Source: Streptomyces sclerotialus
GTDB taxonomy: Bacteria > Actinomycetota > Actinomycetes > Streptomycetales > Streptomycetaceae
Direction: 5' to 3'
DNA: 64,000 bases
Assembly: GCF_040907265.1 (NCBI RefSeq)
Contig: NZ_JBFOHP010000002.1
Span: forward strand, 2,063,501-2,127,500
Under the pieces are notes generated by a model. It did not search any database. It worked only from the letters and a program-made list of their open reading frames with translations, and was not told the DNA's origin. Below, one piece after another: positions 11,130 to 19,557 of the stretch. Position numbers and translations under genes: made by a program. Positions within the stretch are counted from its first letter, which is position 1. Each line of letters begins with the position of its first letter.

Positions 11130-11465
11130 GTGCACCCATACGACCCGTCCCCCCGCGCCCCGTTCCACTCCATCCCCGGCATGCGCCCGTCGTACGAGCC
11201 CGCCGCGCACCACCACGACCGTGGCTCGGCCACGCCGATCTACGACGCGCTCTACGCCGAGTACCGCCGCTCCTTCCGGGCGCTGCCCGGGGACCGTACG
11301 GGCGAGGACGAGCTGAGCCCGGAGGTACTGCGGCGGATCTGGCGGCGCAGCACGCCGCCGGCGGCCGGCCGCCGGGAGGTGCCGCTGCCACCGCAGCACT
11401 CCCGGAACCACGTCCCGGCCGCGCTGCCTCCGGCGCCCCGCGACAACCGCCCGTACCACCACTGA
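11130..11465 (+). CDS. Small conserved hypothetical protein, 111 residues
   Basis: The protein is Pro/His/Arg-rich and mostly disordered, with one compact segment (TPIYDALYAEYRRSFRALPG) that may form a helix. Codon bias is of coding type from about 11181, so the ATG at 11181 is an alternative start; neither start has a good ribosome site. No function is suggested by sequence. It ends 64 bases before a strong hairpin shared with der. Confidence 0.55.
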   Translation: MHPYDPSPRAPFHSIPGMRPSYEPAAHHHDRGSATPIYDALYAEYRRSFRALPGDRTGEDELSPEVLRRIWRRSTPPAAGRREVPLPPQHSRNHVPAALPPAPRDNRPYHH

Positions 11466-11529
11466 GCCGCCGCTGAGCGGCTGCCGCACCGCCCGCCGGA
11501 CACGTCGCCTGGGCACGGCCCGGCAGCGA

Positions 11530-11573
11530 GGAGCCCCGCCCAGGACCCCGGCGGGGGTCCTGGGCGGGGCTCC
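11530..11573. terminator. Bidirectional hairpin between the 11130 gene and der
   Basis: A perfect 20-base-pair stem (11530-11549 with 11554-11573) closes a 4-base loop. It lies between two convergent genes and can stop transcription from both sides. Confidence 0.8.
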
Positions 11574-11595
11574 GGAAGCGGCGTCCGCCGTGCGG

Positions 11596-11627
11596 TTACT
11601 TCTTCTTGCTGCTACTTCTTCTTGCTG
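11596..11627 (-). repeat. 16-base tandem duplication at the 3' end of der
   Basis: The sequence encoding the last residues and stop of Der is repeated immediately downstream (11596-11611 and 11612-11627, one mismatch in the first base). The outer copy is in frame after the stop and again ends in a stop (TAA), so the duplication shifted the end of the gene by SKKK plus a stop. Confidence 0.75.
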
Positions 11628-13081
11628 CGCTTCTCGCGGACCCGCACCGAGATGTGGATCGGGGTCCCGTCGAAGCCGAACTCCTCACGCAGCCGGCGCT
11701 CGATGAACCGGCGGTAGCCCGCCTCCAGGAAGCCGGAGGCGAAGAGCACGAACCGCGGGGGCTTGGTGCCCGCCTGCGTACCGAAGAGGATGCGGGGCTG
11801 CTTGCCGCCGCGTACCGGGTGCGGGTGGGAGGCGACGATCTCACCGAGGAAGGCGTTCAGACGCCCGGTGGGCACCCGGGTCTCCCAGCCGGCGAGCGCG
11901 GTCTCGATGGCCGGCACGAGCTTCTCCATGTGCCGTCCGGTACGCGCCGAGACATTGACCCGCATCGCCCACGGGATCTGCACGAGGTCCCGCTCGATCT
12001 CCCGCTCCAGGTAGAAGCGGCGCTCCTCGTCCAGCTGGTCCCACTTGTTGTACGCGATGACCAGCGCGCGGCCCGCCTCGACGGCCATGGTGATGATCCG
12101 CTGGTCCTGCACGCTGATCGACTCGCTCGCGTCGATCAGCACGACCGCGACCTCGGCCTTCTCCACGGCGGCCGCCGTACGCAGCGAGGCGTAGTAGTCG
12201 GCGCCCTCCTGGAGGTGGACGCGCTTGCGGATACCCGCGGTGTCCACGAACTTCCAGGTCTTGCCGCCCAGCTCGATCAGCTCGTCGACCGGGTCGCGGG
12301 TGGTGCCGGCCAGCTCGTTGACGACCACCCGCTCCTCGCCGGCGACCTTGTTCAGCAGGGAGGACTTGCCGACGTTCGGGCGGCCGATGAGGGCGATGCG
12401 GCGCGGGCCGCCGACGGTGGCGCCGAAGGTCTGCTGCGGCGCCTCGGGCAGCGCGTCCAGCGCGGCGTCCAGCAGGTCGCCGGTGCCGCGGCCGTGCAGG
12501 GCCGAGACCGGGTACGGCTCGCCGAGGCCGAGCGACCACAGCATGGCGGCGTCCGCCTCGCCGGAGGGGCCGTCGACCTTGTTGGCGCACAGCACGACCG
12601 GCTTGCCGGAGCGGCGCAGCAGCTTCACCACGGCCTCGTCGGTGTCGGTCGCGCCGACCTTGGCGTCCACGACGAAGACCACCGCGTCGGCCGCCTCGAT
12701 CGCGAACTCCGCCTGGGCTGCGACGGACGCGTCGATGCCGAGCACGTCCTGTTCCCAGCCGCCGGTGTCGACGACCTTGAAGCGGCGGCCGTTCCAGTCC
12801 GCCTCGTAGGTGACGCGGTCGCGGGTGACGCCCGGCTTGTCCTCGACGACGGCCTCACGGCGGCCGATGAAGCGGTTGACGAGGGTCGACTTGCCGACGT
12901 TGGGGCGGCCGACGACGGCGAGGACGGGCAGCGGGCCGTGGCCGGCCGCCGCGATGTCGCCCTCGACCTCGTCCAGGTCGAAGCCCTCCTGCGCGGCGAG
13001 CTCCATGAACTCCGCGTACTCGGCGTCGCCCAGCGCGCCGTGCTCGACGTGCTCGTCGCCGGTGGGGATCTGGTCGTTCAT
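11612..13081 (-). CDS. der: Ribosome biogenesis GTPase Der (EngA)
   Basis: 489 residues with the diagnostic tandem GTPase domains. Domain 1 has [14 protein letters not shown], the DTGG switch and NKVD. Domain 2 has [22 protein letters not shown] and NKWD. A KH-like C-terminal domain ends in a Lys-rich tail (REKRSKKK). Der assists late assembly of the 50S ribosomal subunit. An acidic N-terminal extension of about 50 residues is usual in actinobacteria. It is the last gene of the aroH-tyrA-cmk-plsC-der run, as in other actinomycetes. Confidence 0.97.
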   Translation of the reverse strand: MNDQIPTGDEHVEHGALGDAEYAEFMELAAQEGFDLDEVEGDIAAAGHGPLPVLAVVGRPNVGKSTLVNRFIGRREAVVEDKPGVTRDRVTYEADWNGRRFKVVDTGGWEQDVLGIDASVAAQAEFAIEAADAVVFVVDAKVGATDTDEAVVKLLRRSGKPVVLCANKVDGPSGEADAAMLWSLGLGEPYPVSALHGRGTGDLLDAALDALPEAPQQTFGATVGGPRRIALIGRPNVGKSSLLNKVAGEERVVVNELAGTTRDPVDELIELGGKTWKFVDTAGIRKRVHLQEGADYYASLRTAAAVEKAEVAVVLIDASESISVQDQRIITMAVEAGRALVIAYNKWDQLDEERRFYLEREIERDLVQIPWAMRVNVSARTGRHMEKLVPAIETALAGWETRVPTGRLNAFLGEIVASHPHPVRGGKQPRILFGTQAGTKPPRFVLFASGFLEAGYRRFIERRLREEFGFDGTPIHISVRVREKRSKKK

Positions 13082-13160
13082 GAAGTCCGTTCCTCGTTCT
13101 GCGTGGTCGGTGGGCCGTGTCGGCCGGTTCCGCGGCCGCCGTGCGGCCGGTCGGTGCGGC

Positions 13161-13817
13161 TCAGCGGCCGGTCAGGCGCCTGGCGTCGGTCAGATGGGCG
13201 GTCAGCCGCTCCTGGATGCGTACGGTCGCCTCGTCCAGTGCCTTGCGCGTCCGCCGCCCCGAGCTGTCCCCCGCCTGGAAGGCATCGCCGAAGACGACGT
13301 CGACGCGGCCGCGCAGCGGCGGCAGCGCCGGTATGACCCGGCTGCTGCGCTCCGCGCTGCCCAGGACCGCGACCGGCACGATCGGCGCTCCCGAGCGTAC
13401 GGCGAAGTACGCGAGCCCGGCGCGCAGCGACGCGAAGTCACCCTCGCCGCGGGTGCCCTCGGGGAAGATCCCGAGGACTCCGCCGCGCTCCAGGATGCCC
13501 AGCGCGTGGGTGACGGCGGTCCGGTCGGTGCTCGTCCGGTCGACCTTCACCTGCCCGATGCCGCGCAGGAAGGGGTCCAGCGGACCGGCGAAGGCTTCCT
13601 TCTTGATCAGGAAGTGCACCGGCCGCGGCGCCGTACCCATGAGCATGGGCCCGTCGATGTTGTGGGAGTGGTTGACCGCGAAGATCACCGGGCCCGCCGC
13701 CGGCACCCGCCAGGCGCCCAGCACCCGTGGTCGCCACAGGCCGTTCATCAGGCCGATGCCGATCCGCCGCCCGACCGCGGCGCCGTCGGCGCTCGGCAGT
13801 TGGCCGGAGTCGGTCAC
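13161..13817 (-). CDS. 1-acyl-glycerol-3-phosphate acyltransferase (PlsC family)
   Basis: 218 residues. Both acyltransferase motifs are visible: the HX4D catalytic box NHSHNIDGP and the substrate motif FPEGTRGEG. The family acylates lysophosphatidic acid at the cytoplasmic membrane. GTG 13817 overlaps the cmk stop (GTGA), which selects it over the longer frame to 13901. Position between cmk and der is conserved in actinobacteria, where the two neighbours are housekeeping genes. The exact lipid acceptor is not shown. Confidence 0.92.
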   Translation of the reverse strand: MTDSGQLPSADGAAVGRRIGIGLMNGLWRPRVLGAWRVPAAGPVIFAVNHSHNIDGPMLMGTAPRPVHFLIKKEAFAGPLDPFLRGIGQVKVDRTSTDRTAVTHALGILERGGVLGIFPEGTRGEGDFASLRAGLAYFAVRSGAPIVPVAVLGSAERSSRVIPALPPLRGRVDVVFGDAFQAGDSSGRRTRKALDEATVRIQERLTAHLTDARRLTGR

Positions 13818-14563
13818 CGGTCGGCCCGCCCCGCCTCCACGGTCTCCGCCGCCGGGCCGGCCTTCTCCGCGATCTTCGCCTCGATGAGGGTGACCACGCA
13901 CTCGATGACCTGCTCCAGGGTCAGCTCGGTGGTGTCCACCTCGACCGCGTCGTCGGCCTTGGCCAGCGGCGAGGCCTTACGGGAGGAGTCCGCGGCGTCC
14001 CGCTTGATCAGCGCCTCGCGGGTGGCGGCCAGGTCGGTGGCCTCCTTGCCCTTCAGCTCGCCGCTGCGGCGGGCGGCACGCGCCTCGGGCGAAGCCGTGA
14101 GGAAGATCTTCAGGTCGGCGTCGGGCAGCACGGTCGTACCGATGTCCCGGCCCTCGACGACGATGCCGCGCTCGGCGGAGCCGGCGATGGTCCGCTGCAG
14201 GTCCGTGATCAGGCTGCGCACCTCGGGGACGGCGCTGACGGCGCTGACGGCGGAGGTGACCTCCTTCGTGCGGATCGGGCCCGAGGCGTCCTGCCCGTCG
14301 ACCGTGATGGTCGGCGCGGCCGGGTCGGTGCCGGAGACGATCGCAGGCTTGGCGGCGGCCGTGGCGATGGCGGTCGGGTCCTGGATGTCGACGCCGTTGG
14401 ACAGCATCCACCAGGTGATCGCGCGGTACTGGGCACCGGTGTCCAGGTAGCTGAGCGCCAGCTTGGCGGCAACCGCCTTGGACGTGCTGGACTTGCCCGT
14501 GCCGGAGGGGCCGTCGATGGCGACGATCACTGCTGCCGGGGCGGTCCGGGCGGCGGTTTCCAC
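13814..14563 (-). CDS. cmk: Cytidylate kinase
   Basis: 249 residues. P-loop GPSGTGKSSTSKAVA near the N-terminus, the CMP-binding region LSYLDTGAQYRAIT, and RDIGTTVLPDADLKIFLTAS are characteristic. The enzyme phosphorylates CMP and dCMP for nucleic acid and phospholipid precursor supply. GTG 14563 is chosen because it directly precedes the first beta-strand and follows AAGGAAAGG about 12 bases upstream; GTG 14575 is an alternative. The stop overlaps the start of the acyltransferase gene. The CMP-specific insertion is present but slightly short. Confidence 0.95.
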   Translation of the reverse strand: METAARTAPAAVIVAIDGPSGTGKSSTSKAVAAKLALSYLDTGAQYRAITWWMLSNGVDIQDPTAIATAAAKPAIVSGTDPAAPTITVDGQDASGPIRTKEVTSAVSAVSAVPEVRSLITDLQRTIAGSAERGIVVEGRDIGTTVLPDADLKIFLTASPEARAARRSGELKGKEATDLAATREALIKRDAADSSRKASPLAKADDAVEVDTTELTLEQVIECVVTLIEAKIAEKAGPAAETVEAGRADR

Positions 14564-14696
14564 GGTGACGAACACCTTTCCTTGTGCACGGGGCGGGGAT
14601 CCTGGGGCCCGATGGGCCTCGGACAAGGTTACCGGGTACACGCAGGCGCGTTTTCCCCGCACGGGAGTGGGGGGTTTGTGAGGCTTCCGGGGACGT

Positions 14697-15782
14697 CTAC
14701 TGGCGGATGGACCAGCCGCGCTCGCGGAGCGCCGCGGTCAGCGTCGGCACGGCCGTCGGTTCGACGGTGAGCTGGATGAAGCCCGCCTGCTGCCCTGTCG
14801 CGTGCTCGATCCGCACGTCCTCGATGTTGACGCCCGCCTGCCCGGCGTCGGCGAAGATCCGCGCGAGCTCGCCCGGCTGGTCACCGATGTGCACGGCGAC
14901 GGTCTCGTAAGCGGCCGGGGCCGCGCCGTGCTTGCCCGGCACCCGCTCGCGGCCCGCGTTGCCGCGCCGCAGCACGTCCTCGATGCCGTCGGCGCCCGTA
15001 CCGCGCTTGGCCTCGTCGGCGGACTGCAGGGCGCGCAGCGCCTGCACCGTCCCGTCCAGGTCGGCCGCGATCTCCGCCAGCACGTCCGCGACCGGCCCGG
15101 GGTTGGCGGAGAGGATGTCGATCCACATGCCGGGGTCGGAGGCGGCGATCCGGGTCACATCGCGGATGCCCTGCCCGCACAGCCGTACGGCGGTCTCGTC
15201 CGCCCTCTGGAGGCGTGCCGCGACCAGGCTGGAGACCAGCTGGGGGGTGTGGCTGACCAGGGCCACCGCACGGTCGTGCGCGTCGGCGTCCATGACGACG
15301 GGGACCGCCCGGCACAGCGCCACCAGCTCCAGCGCGAGGTTGAGCACCTCGGTGTCGCCGTCCCGGGTCGGTGTGAGCACCCAGGGCCGGCCCTCGAAGA
15401 GGTCGGCGGTGGCGGCCAGCGGCCCGGACCGCTCCTTGCCGGCCATCGGGTGCGTACCGATGTACGGCGTGAGGTCCAGCCCGAGCTCCGCCAGCTCGCG
15501 GCGCGGCCCGCCCTTGACGCTGGCCACGTCCAGGTACGCGCGGGCCGTACCGCGGCGCATCGCGTCCGCCAGCGCCCCCGCGACGTGCGCGGGCGGCACC
15601 GCGACGATCGCCAGGTCGACCGGGCCCTCGGGCTCCTCCACGGTGCCCGCGCCGAGCGCCGCCGCCGTACGGGCCTGCGCGGCGTCGTGGTCGGCGAGGT
15701 GCACCCGGACGCCGCGGGCGCTCAGCGCCAGCGCGGCCGACGTGCCGATCAGGCCCGTCCCGATGACGATCGCGGTCCTCAC
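14697..15782 (-). CDS. tyrA: Prephenate dehydrogenase with C-terminal ACT domain
   Basis: 361 residues. The NAD(P)-binding motif GTGLIGTSAALAL opens the protein; the catalytic region contains THPMAGKERSGP and SHTPQLVSSLV. The last ~80 residues (AVHIGDQPGELARIFADAG) form an ACT domain, which commonly mediates tyrosine feedback. It oxidatively decarboxylates prephenate for tyrosine synthesis. GTG 15782 overlaps the aroH stop (GTGA), so chorismate mutase and the dehydrogenase are co-translated, giving two consecutive steps. The symbol follows the family; TyrA may also use arogenate. Confidence 0.94.
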   Translation of the reverse strand: MRTAIVIGTGLIGTSAALALSARGVRVHLADHDAAQARTAAALGAGTVEEPEGPVDLAIVAVPPAHVAGALADAMRRGTARAYLDVASVKGGPRRELAELGLDLTPYIGTHPMAGKERSGPLAATADLFEGRPWVLTPTRDGDTEVLNLALELVALCRAVPVVMDADAHDRAVALVSHTPQLVSSLVAARLQRADETAVRLCGQGIRDVTRIAASDPGMWIDILSANPGPVADVLAEIAADLDGTVQALRALQSADEAKRGTGADGIEDVLRRGNAGRERVPGKHGAAPAAYETVAVHIGDQPGELARIFADAGQAGVNIEDVRIEHATGQQAGFIQLTVEPTAVPTLTAALRERGWSIRQ

Positions 15783-16141
15783 TGGGCGATGTCCTTCCGC
15801 AGCGCGCCCGCGGCGCCGAGATAGACGTGCGCGATCTCCGCCTTGGTGAGCTCGCTCTCCACGTGCGCCAGGATCCGCACCACGCGCGGCATGGCCCCGG
15901 CGATGTCCAGCTCCTGCGCGCAGATCAGCGGCACGTCGGTGATGCCCAGCTTCCGGGCCGCGACGGCGGGGAAGTCGCTGTGCAGATCGGGCGTGGCCGT
16001 GAACCACACGCTGATCAGGTCGTCCGGTACGAGGCCGTTGCGCTCCAGGATGGCGGTCAGCAGCGCGGCGACCTGCTCATGCATGTGCTCCGCATCGTCC
16101 CGCTCCAGCTGAACGGCCCCTCGGACCGCACGTACCGCCAC
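15779..16141 (-). CDS. aroH: Chorismate mutase, AroH type
   Basis: 120 residues, the normal size of the monofunctional trimeric AroH mutase. The N-terminal MAVRAVRGAVQLE and the later FPAVAARKLGITDVPL and RILAHVE segments are the usual active-site strands with catalytic Arg and Glu. It converts chorismate to prephenate at the branch to phenylalanine and tyrosine. GTG 16141 begins the first strand. The gene leads the aroH-tyrA-cmk-plsC-der run. Confidence 0.95.
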   Translation of the reverse strand: MAVRAVRGAVQLERDDAEHMHEQVAALLTAILERNGLVPDDLISVWFTATPDLHSDFPAVAARKLGITDVPLICAQELDIAGAMPRVVRILAHVESELTKAEIAHVYLGAAGALRKDIAQ

Positions 16142-16328
16142 GTCCCTGCTCCCTCTGCTTCCGACACGTACCGAATCTTCGTTGCCGTGCCAATGAACTC
16201 ATGAATCAGCGTATCGACCCCCGCGCCCGGCCGCCGACCACGCCCGCCCTGCGAGACGGGTCTCCGCCACCGGTGGCCCCGCCGGATGCGCGTGACACCG
16301 TACGCGCCGGGCCCCACGGTCCGGAGGC

Positions 16329-16495
16329 GTGCCTGCCGAGATCACCCGGACCACGCCCTGGTCACCGGCCACACCGTCTACGGCTGCGTCACGGGCTCCC
16401 GCGCGTTCGGGCCGGCGACGGCGGACAGCGACACCGGCCGGCGGGGCGTCCACCTCGCCCCTACGGCCCTCTTCCGGCGCTTCGCGAAGCCGCCG
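16329..16495 (+). pseudogene. Nucleotidyltransferase remnant A (N-terminal fragment, frameshifted and truncated)
   Basis: In frame with 16286, residues GHTVYGCVTGSRAFG, then DSDTGRRGVHLAP and LFRRFAKPP form the start of a DNA polymerase beta-like nucleotidyltransferase domain (GSRAFG plus DSDT motif). Homology-like sequence stops abruptly at 16495, where the sequence becomes the reverse complement of remnant B. The natural start is probably GTG 16329 (VPAEIT), which lies in another frame; one extra C in the C3 run at 16345-16347 would join it to PDHALVTGH. The gene therefore carries a probable base loss and a 3' truncation. The second catalytic Asp of the DSDTDRRG form is Gly here. Confidence 0.7.
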
Positions 16496-16662
16496 CCGCG
16501 CAGGTCCACATCGGAGTCGCGGGAGGGGAAGCCGTACAGGTGGGCGCCCGAGACGGTCGCGAAGAGCAGCGGGGTCTCGGGGGTGTCCTGCTCGGCCACG
16601 ACCGCGCCCAGGTCCGTGCCGCCGGGCAGGCCGGCGGCACGGAGAGCCGCGTCCACGGTCAC
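16378..16662 (-). pseudogene. Nucleotidyltransferase remnant B (N-terminal fragment)
   Basis: The GTG at 16662 overlaps the stop of the ADP-ribosylglycohydrolase gene (GTGA) and begins a 94-codon frame. Residues up to 56 (LLFATVSGAHLYGFPSRDSD then VDLRG) are the N-terminal part of a nucleotidyltransferase, with the G-[GS]-x9-DxD-like core. From about 16495 to the stop at 16378 the protein is unrelated Arg-rich sequence, because the DNA there belongs to remnant A on the other strand. Intact family members are about 250 residues, so roughly three quarters is missing. It may still be translated from the coupled start as a useless fragment. Confidence 0.72.
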
Positions 16663-17672
16663 CGGGCGTCCCAGAGCGCGCCCAGCGCCAGCAGTTCCTC
16701 GCGGTACTCGATGCGGTCGGTCCAGGCCGCCGGCCAGGCGTCGGCGCCGAGGTGGGCGCCGGCGAAGGCGCCGGCCAGGCAGGCGATGGAGTCGGAGTCG
16801 CCGGCGCTGACCGCGCCGCGGCGCAGCACCCCCACCGGGTCGTCGGGGAGGAGGAGGAAGCAGAGCAGCCCGGCGGCCAGGGCTTCCTCGGCGATCCAGC
16901 CCTCGCCGACGGACAGGCAGGGGTCGGCCTCCGGGTCGGGCGCGCGCAGGGCCGCGTCGAGGCGGTCCAGGACGCCACGGCACTCGTCCCAGCCGTACGC
17001 GATGAACGCCTCGGGCGACGCGGCACCGGCGTGCTGCCACAGGTCGCCGAGCCAGTCGGCGTGGTAGGTGGTGCGTTCGGCGTGCACGTACGTACGGAGC
17101 AGGCGGGGCAGCTCGGCGGGGTCCGCGCCCTGGGCGAGGAGCCGTACCGCCCACGCCGTGAGGTCGCTGGCCGCAAGGGCGGTGGGGTGGCCGTGGGTGA
17201 GGGCCGACTGGAGCTGCGCCGCGCCGGCCCGCTGCTGATCGGTCAGACCGGGGGCCAGGCCGATCGGCGCGACCCGCATGTTGGCACCGCAGCCCTTGGA
17301 GCCGGTCTGGCTGGCCGCGGCCCAGGGGCGGCCCGCCTCGCTGAGCAGCCGGCAGGCGGTGAGGCAGGTGTTGCCGGGGGCGCGGTTGTTGTCCGGGGAG
17401 CGCCACCAGTCGAGGTACTCCTGGCGCAGCGGGGGCTCCAGCGTCGCCGCGTCGAGCGGACCGCGCTCCATCGCCGTGCGCAGGCCGCGTCCGAGGGCCA
17501 GCGTCATCTGGGTGTCGTCGGTGACGTAGGCCGGCTCGGGCAGCGCCAGCTGCCGCCAGGGGCCGTACGTGGCCTCGATCGACGCCACGCTCCTGAACTC
17601 GGTCGGGTAGCCGAGCGCGTCGCCGAGGGCGAGCCCGAGGAGCGAGCCGGTCGCGGGATCCTTCGCGGACAT
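16659..17672 (-). CDS. ADP-ribosylglycohydrolase family protein
   Basis: 337 residues. Family signatures include the N-terminal GLALGDALGYPTEF with the following acidic metal site (YVTDDTQMTLALGRGL) and a C-terminal GDSDSIACLAGAFAGAHLG block, which together bind two Mg ions. The family removes ADP-ribose from proteins (for example arginine-linked) or hydrolyses O-acetyl-ADP-ribose. ATG 17672 is favoured over the upstream frame to 17684 because it begins the conserved block after MSAKDP. Its ribosome site lies inside the hairpin at 17681-17716. It was followed in the same operon by a nucleotidyltransferase, now truncated. Confidence 0.9.
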   Translation of the reverse strand: MSAKDPATGSLLGLALGDALGYPTEFRSVASIEATYGPWRQLALPEPAYVTDDTQMTLALGRGLRTAMERGPLDAATLEPPLRQEYLDWWRSPDNNRAPGNTCLTACRLLSEAGRPWAAASQTGSKGCGANMRVAPIGLAPGLTDQQRAGAAQLQSALTHGHPTALAASDLTAWAVRLLAQGADPAELPRLLRTYVHAERTTYHADWLGDLWQHAGAASPEAFIAYGWDECRGVLDRLDAALRAPDPEADPCLSVGEGWIAEEALAAGLLCFLLLPDDPVGVLRRGAVSAGDSDSIACLAGAFAGAHLGADAWPAAWTDRIEYREELLALGALWDAR

Positions 17673-17680
17673 GAGAAAAA

Positions 17681-17716
17681 CCACCCCTTAGTCGTCATGG
17701 TGACGATAAGGGGTGG
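17681..17716 (-). terminator. Terminator-like hairpin with T-run, overlapping the ribosome site of the ADP-ribosylglycohydrolase gene
   Basis: Reading the minus strand, CCACCCCTTA (17716-17707) pairs perfectly with TAAGGGGTGG (17690-17681), with an inner 6-base stem and a 3-base loop. The stem is followed directly by TTTTTCTC and then the ATG at 17672. This is the shape of an intrinsic terminator after rluB, yet its right arm contains the AAGGGG that would serve as ribosome site. It may end the rluB transcript or act as an attenuator. Confidence 0.7.
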
Positions 17717-17764
17717 TCCACCGCTGCCGCAACTGCCGGCGGCCGGTGCGCGGCCGGGCACGGC

Positions 17765-18850
17765 CTAGAGGTCGACCTCACGCATCAGCATGCCGACCTC
17801 GGTGTTGGTCAGCCGGCGCAGCCAGCCGGACTTCTGGTCACCGAGCGCGATCGGGCCGAACGAGGTCCGGACGAGCTTGTCGACCGGGAAGCCGGCCTCC
17901 GCGAGCATCCGGCGCACGATGTGCTTGCGGCCTTCGTGCAGCGTGACCTCGACGAGGTAGTTCTTGCCGGTCTGCTGCACGACCCGGAAGTGGTCGGCCC
18001 GGGCGTAGCCGTCCTCCAGCAGGATGCCGTCCTTGAGCTTCTTGCCGATCTCGCGCGGCAGCGGGCCCTGGATGGCGGCGAGGTAGGTCTTCTGCACGCC
18101 GTACCGGGGGTGGGTCAGGCGGTGCGCCAGCTCACCGTGGTTGGTGAGCAGGATGATGCCCTCGGTCTCGGTGTCCAGCCGGCCGACGTGGAAGAGCCGG
18201 GTCTCGCGGTTGGTGACGTAGTCGCCCAGGCACTGGCGGCCGTCGGGGTCCTCCATGGTGGAGACGACGCCGGCCGGCTTGTTCAGCGCGAAGAAGAGGT
18301 AGGACTGGGTGGCGACGGTCAGGCCGTCCACCTTGATCTCGTCCTTCTCCGGGTCGACGCGGACGCCCTGCTCGGTGACGATCTCCCCGTTCACCTCGAC
18401 GCGGGCCTCGTCGATCAGCTCCTCACAGGCGCGCCGCGAGCCCATGCCCGCGCGGGCCAGCACCTTCTGGAGCCGCTCGCCCTCCTGGTCGCCGAAGGTC
18501 TTCGGCGTCTTGATCTGCGGCTTGTCGTACCGGGCGCGGTTGCGCTCCTCGATCTGCGCGTCGTACTCGCGGGGGCGGGCCGGCGCGGAGCCGCGGGTGC
18601 GGTGCCCCTTGGCGCCCTTGCCCTCCTGGCTGCGGGGGCTGCCCTTCGGGCCGCCCTTGGCGCCGCCGCGGGCCGCCGCGCCGCGTCCCTTGCGGGGCCC
18701 GTCACCGGGGCCGCCCGAGCCGGATCCGCCGACGTCGTAGCGGCGCTCCTCGGGACGGGGCTTGCGCGCACGCTGCTGCTTCTCGTCGCGCTTGTTGCCC
18801 GCGCCCCGGTAGTTGCCCCTACCGCTGCTGTTCCTGCCGCTGCTTCGCAT
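17765..18850 (-). CDS. rluB: 23S rRNA pseudouridine synthase B-type (RluB/RsuA family)
   Basis: 361 residues. An N-terminal tail of about 110 residues is Arg/Gly/Lys-rich and likely disordered and RNA-binding. It is followed by an S4 RNA-binding domain (LQKVLARAGMGSRRACEELI) and the pseudouridine synthase domain with the catalytic Asp in GRLDTETEGIILLTNHG. It isomerises a uridine in 23S rRNA. ATG 18850 is chosen over TTG 18853. The rluB-scpB-scpA order is the same as in mycobacteria. Confidence 0.93.
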   Translation of the reverse strand: MRSSGRNSSGRGNYRGAGNKRDEKQQRARKPRPEERRYDVGGSGSGGPGDGPRKGRGAAARGGAKGGPKGSPRSQEGKGAKGHRTRGSAPARPREYDAQIEERNRARYDKPQIKTPKTFGDQEGERLQKVLARAGMGSRRACEELIDEARVEVNGEIVTEQGVRVDPEKDEIKVDGLTVATQSYLFFALNKPAGVVSTMEDPDGRQCLGDYVTNRETRLFHVGRLDTETEGIILLTNHGELAHRLTHPRYGVQKTYLAAIQGPLPREIGKKLKDGILLEDGYARADHFRVVQQTGKNYLVEVTLHEGRKHIVRRMLAEAGFPVDKLVRTSFGPIALGDQKSGWLRRLTNTEVGMLMREVDL

Positions 18851-18861
18851 CAATGATCCGT

Positions 18862-19557
18862 CTAGTTCGTCTGACCCGTGTGGGAGTCGCCGCTGTCGTC
18901 TACGTCGAACGACGGCACACCTTCCCGGGAGTCGCCCTCGACCGCGTCCGCCTCGGGGAGGAAAGGGGCGAGCTCGGGGAGCTCGTCCAGGCCCCGCAGG
19001 CCCATCCGCTCCAGAAAGTAGTTCGTCGTCCTGTACAGGATCGCACCTGTTTCGCCTTCCGTGCCCGCCTCCTCGACCAGACCGCGCTGGAGGAGGGTGC
19101 GCATCACGCCGTCGCAGTTGACACCGCGTACGGCCGAGACCCGGGACCGGCTGACCGGTTGACGGTACGCGACCACGGCCAGAGTCTCCAATGCGGCCTG
19201 GGTCAGCCGGGCCTGCTGGCCGTCCAGGACGAAGCTCTCCACGGCGTCCGCGTACTCGGGGCGGGTGTAGAACCGCCAGCCGCCCGCGACCAGCCGCAGG
19301 TCGAAGCCGCGGCCCTGGCGGGTGTACTCGTCCGACAGCTCACGCAGCGCGATGGCCACGTCGCGGCGGCGGCGCTGCAGCACCTTGGCGAGGTGCTCCT
19401 CGGTGGCGGGCTCGTCGACGACCATCAGGACGGCTTCGAGCGCGGGCTTCAGGTCCAGCGCCGCGACCCCGAGGGCGCCGGGCGGCGCTTCGGGAGTGCC
19501 AGGGGCCTGCGCCTCAGGGAGGTCGTACGTCTCTTCGGCGGTGCCGGTCTCGGTCAT
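18862..19557 (-). CDS. scpB: Segregation and condensation protein B
   Basis: 231 residues with two winged-helix domains (the LKPALEAVLMVVDEPATEEHL and QAALETLAVVAYRQPVSRSR regions are typical). It forms the SMC-ScpAB condensin that organises and segregates the chromosome. An acidic N-terminal tail of about 35 residues and an acidic C-terminus flank the folded core. The start ATG overlaps the scpA stop (ATGA). Confidence 0.95.
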   Translation of the reverse strand: MTETGTAEETYDLPEAQAPGTPEAPPGALGVAALDLKPALEAVLMVVDEPATEEHLAKVLQRRRRDVAIALRELSDEYTRQGRGFDLRLVAGGWRFYTRPEYADAVESFVLDGQQARLTQAALETLAVVAYRQPVSRSRVSAVRGVNCDGVMRTLLQRGLVEEAGTEGETGAILYRTTNYFLERMGLRGLDELPELAPFLPEADAVEGDSREGVPSFDVDDSGDSHTGQTN

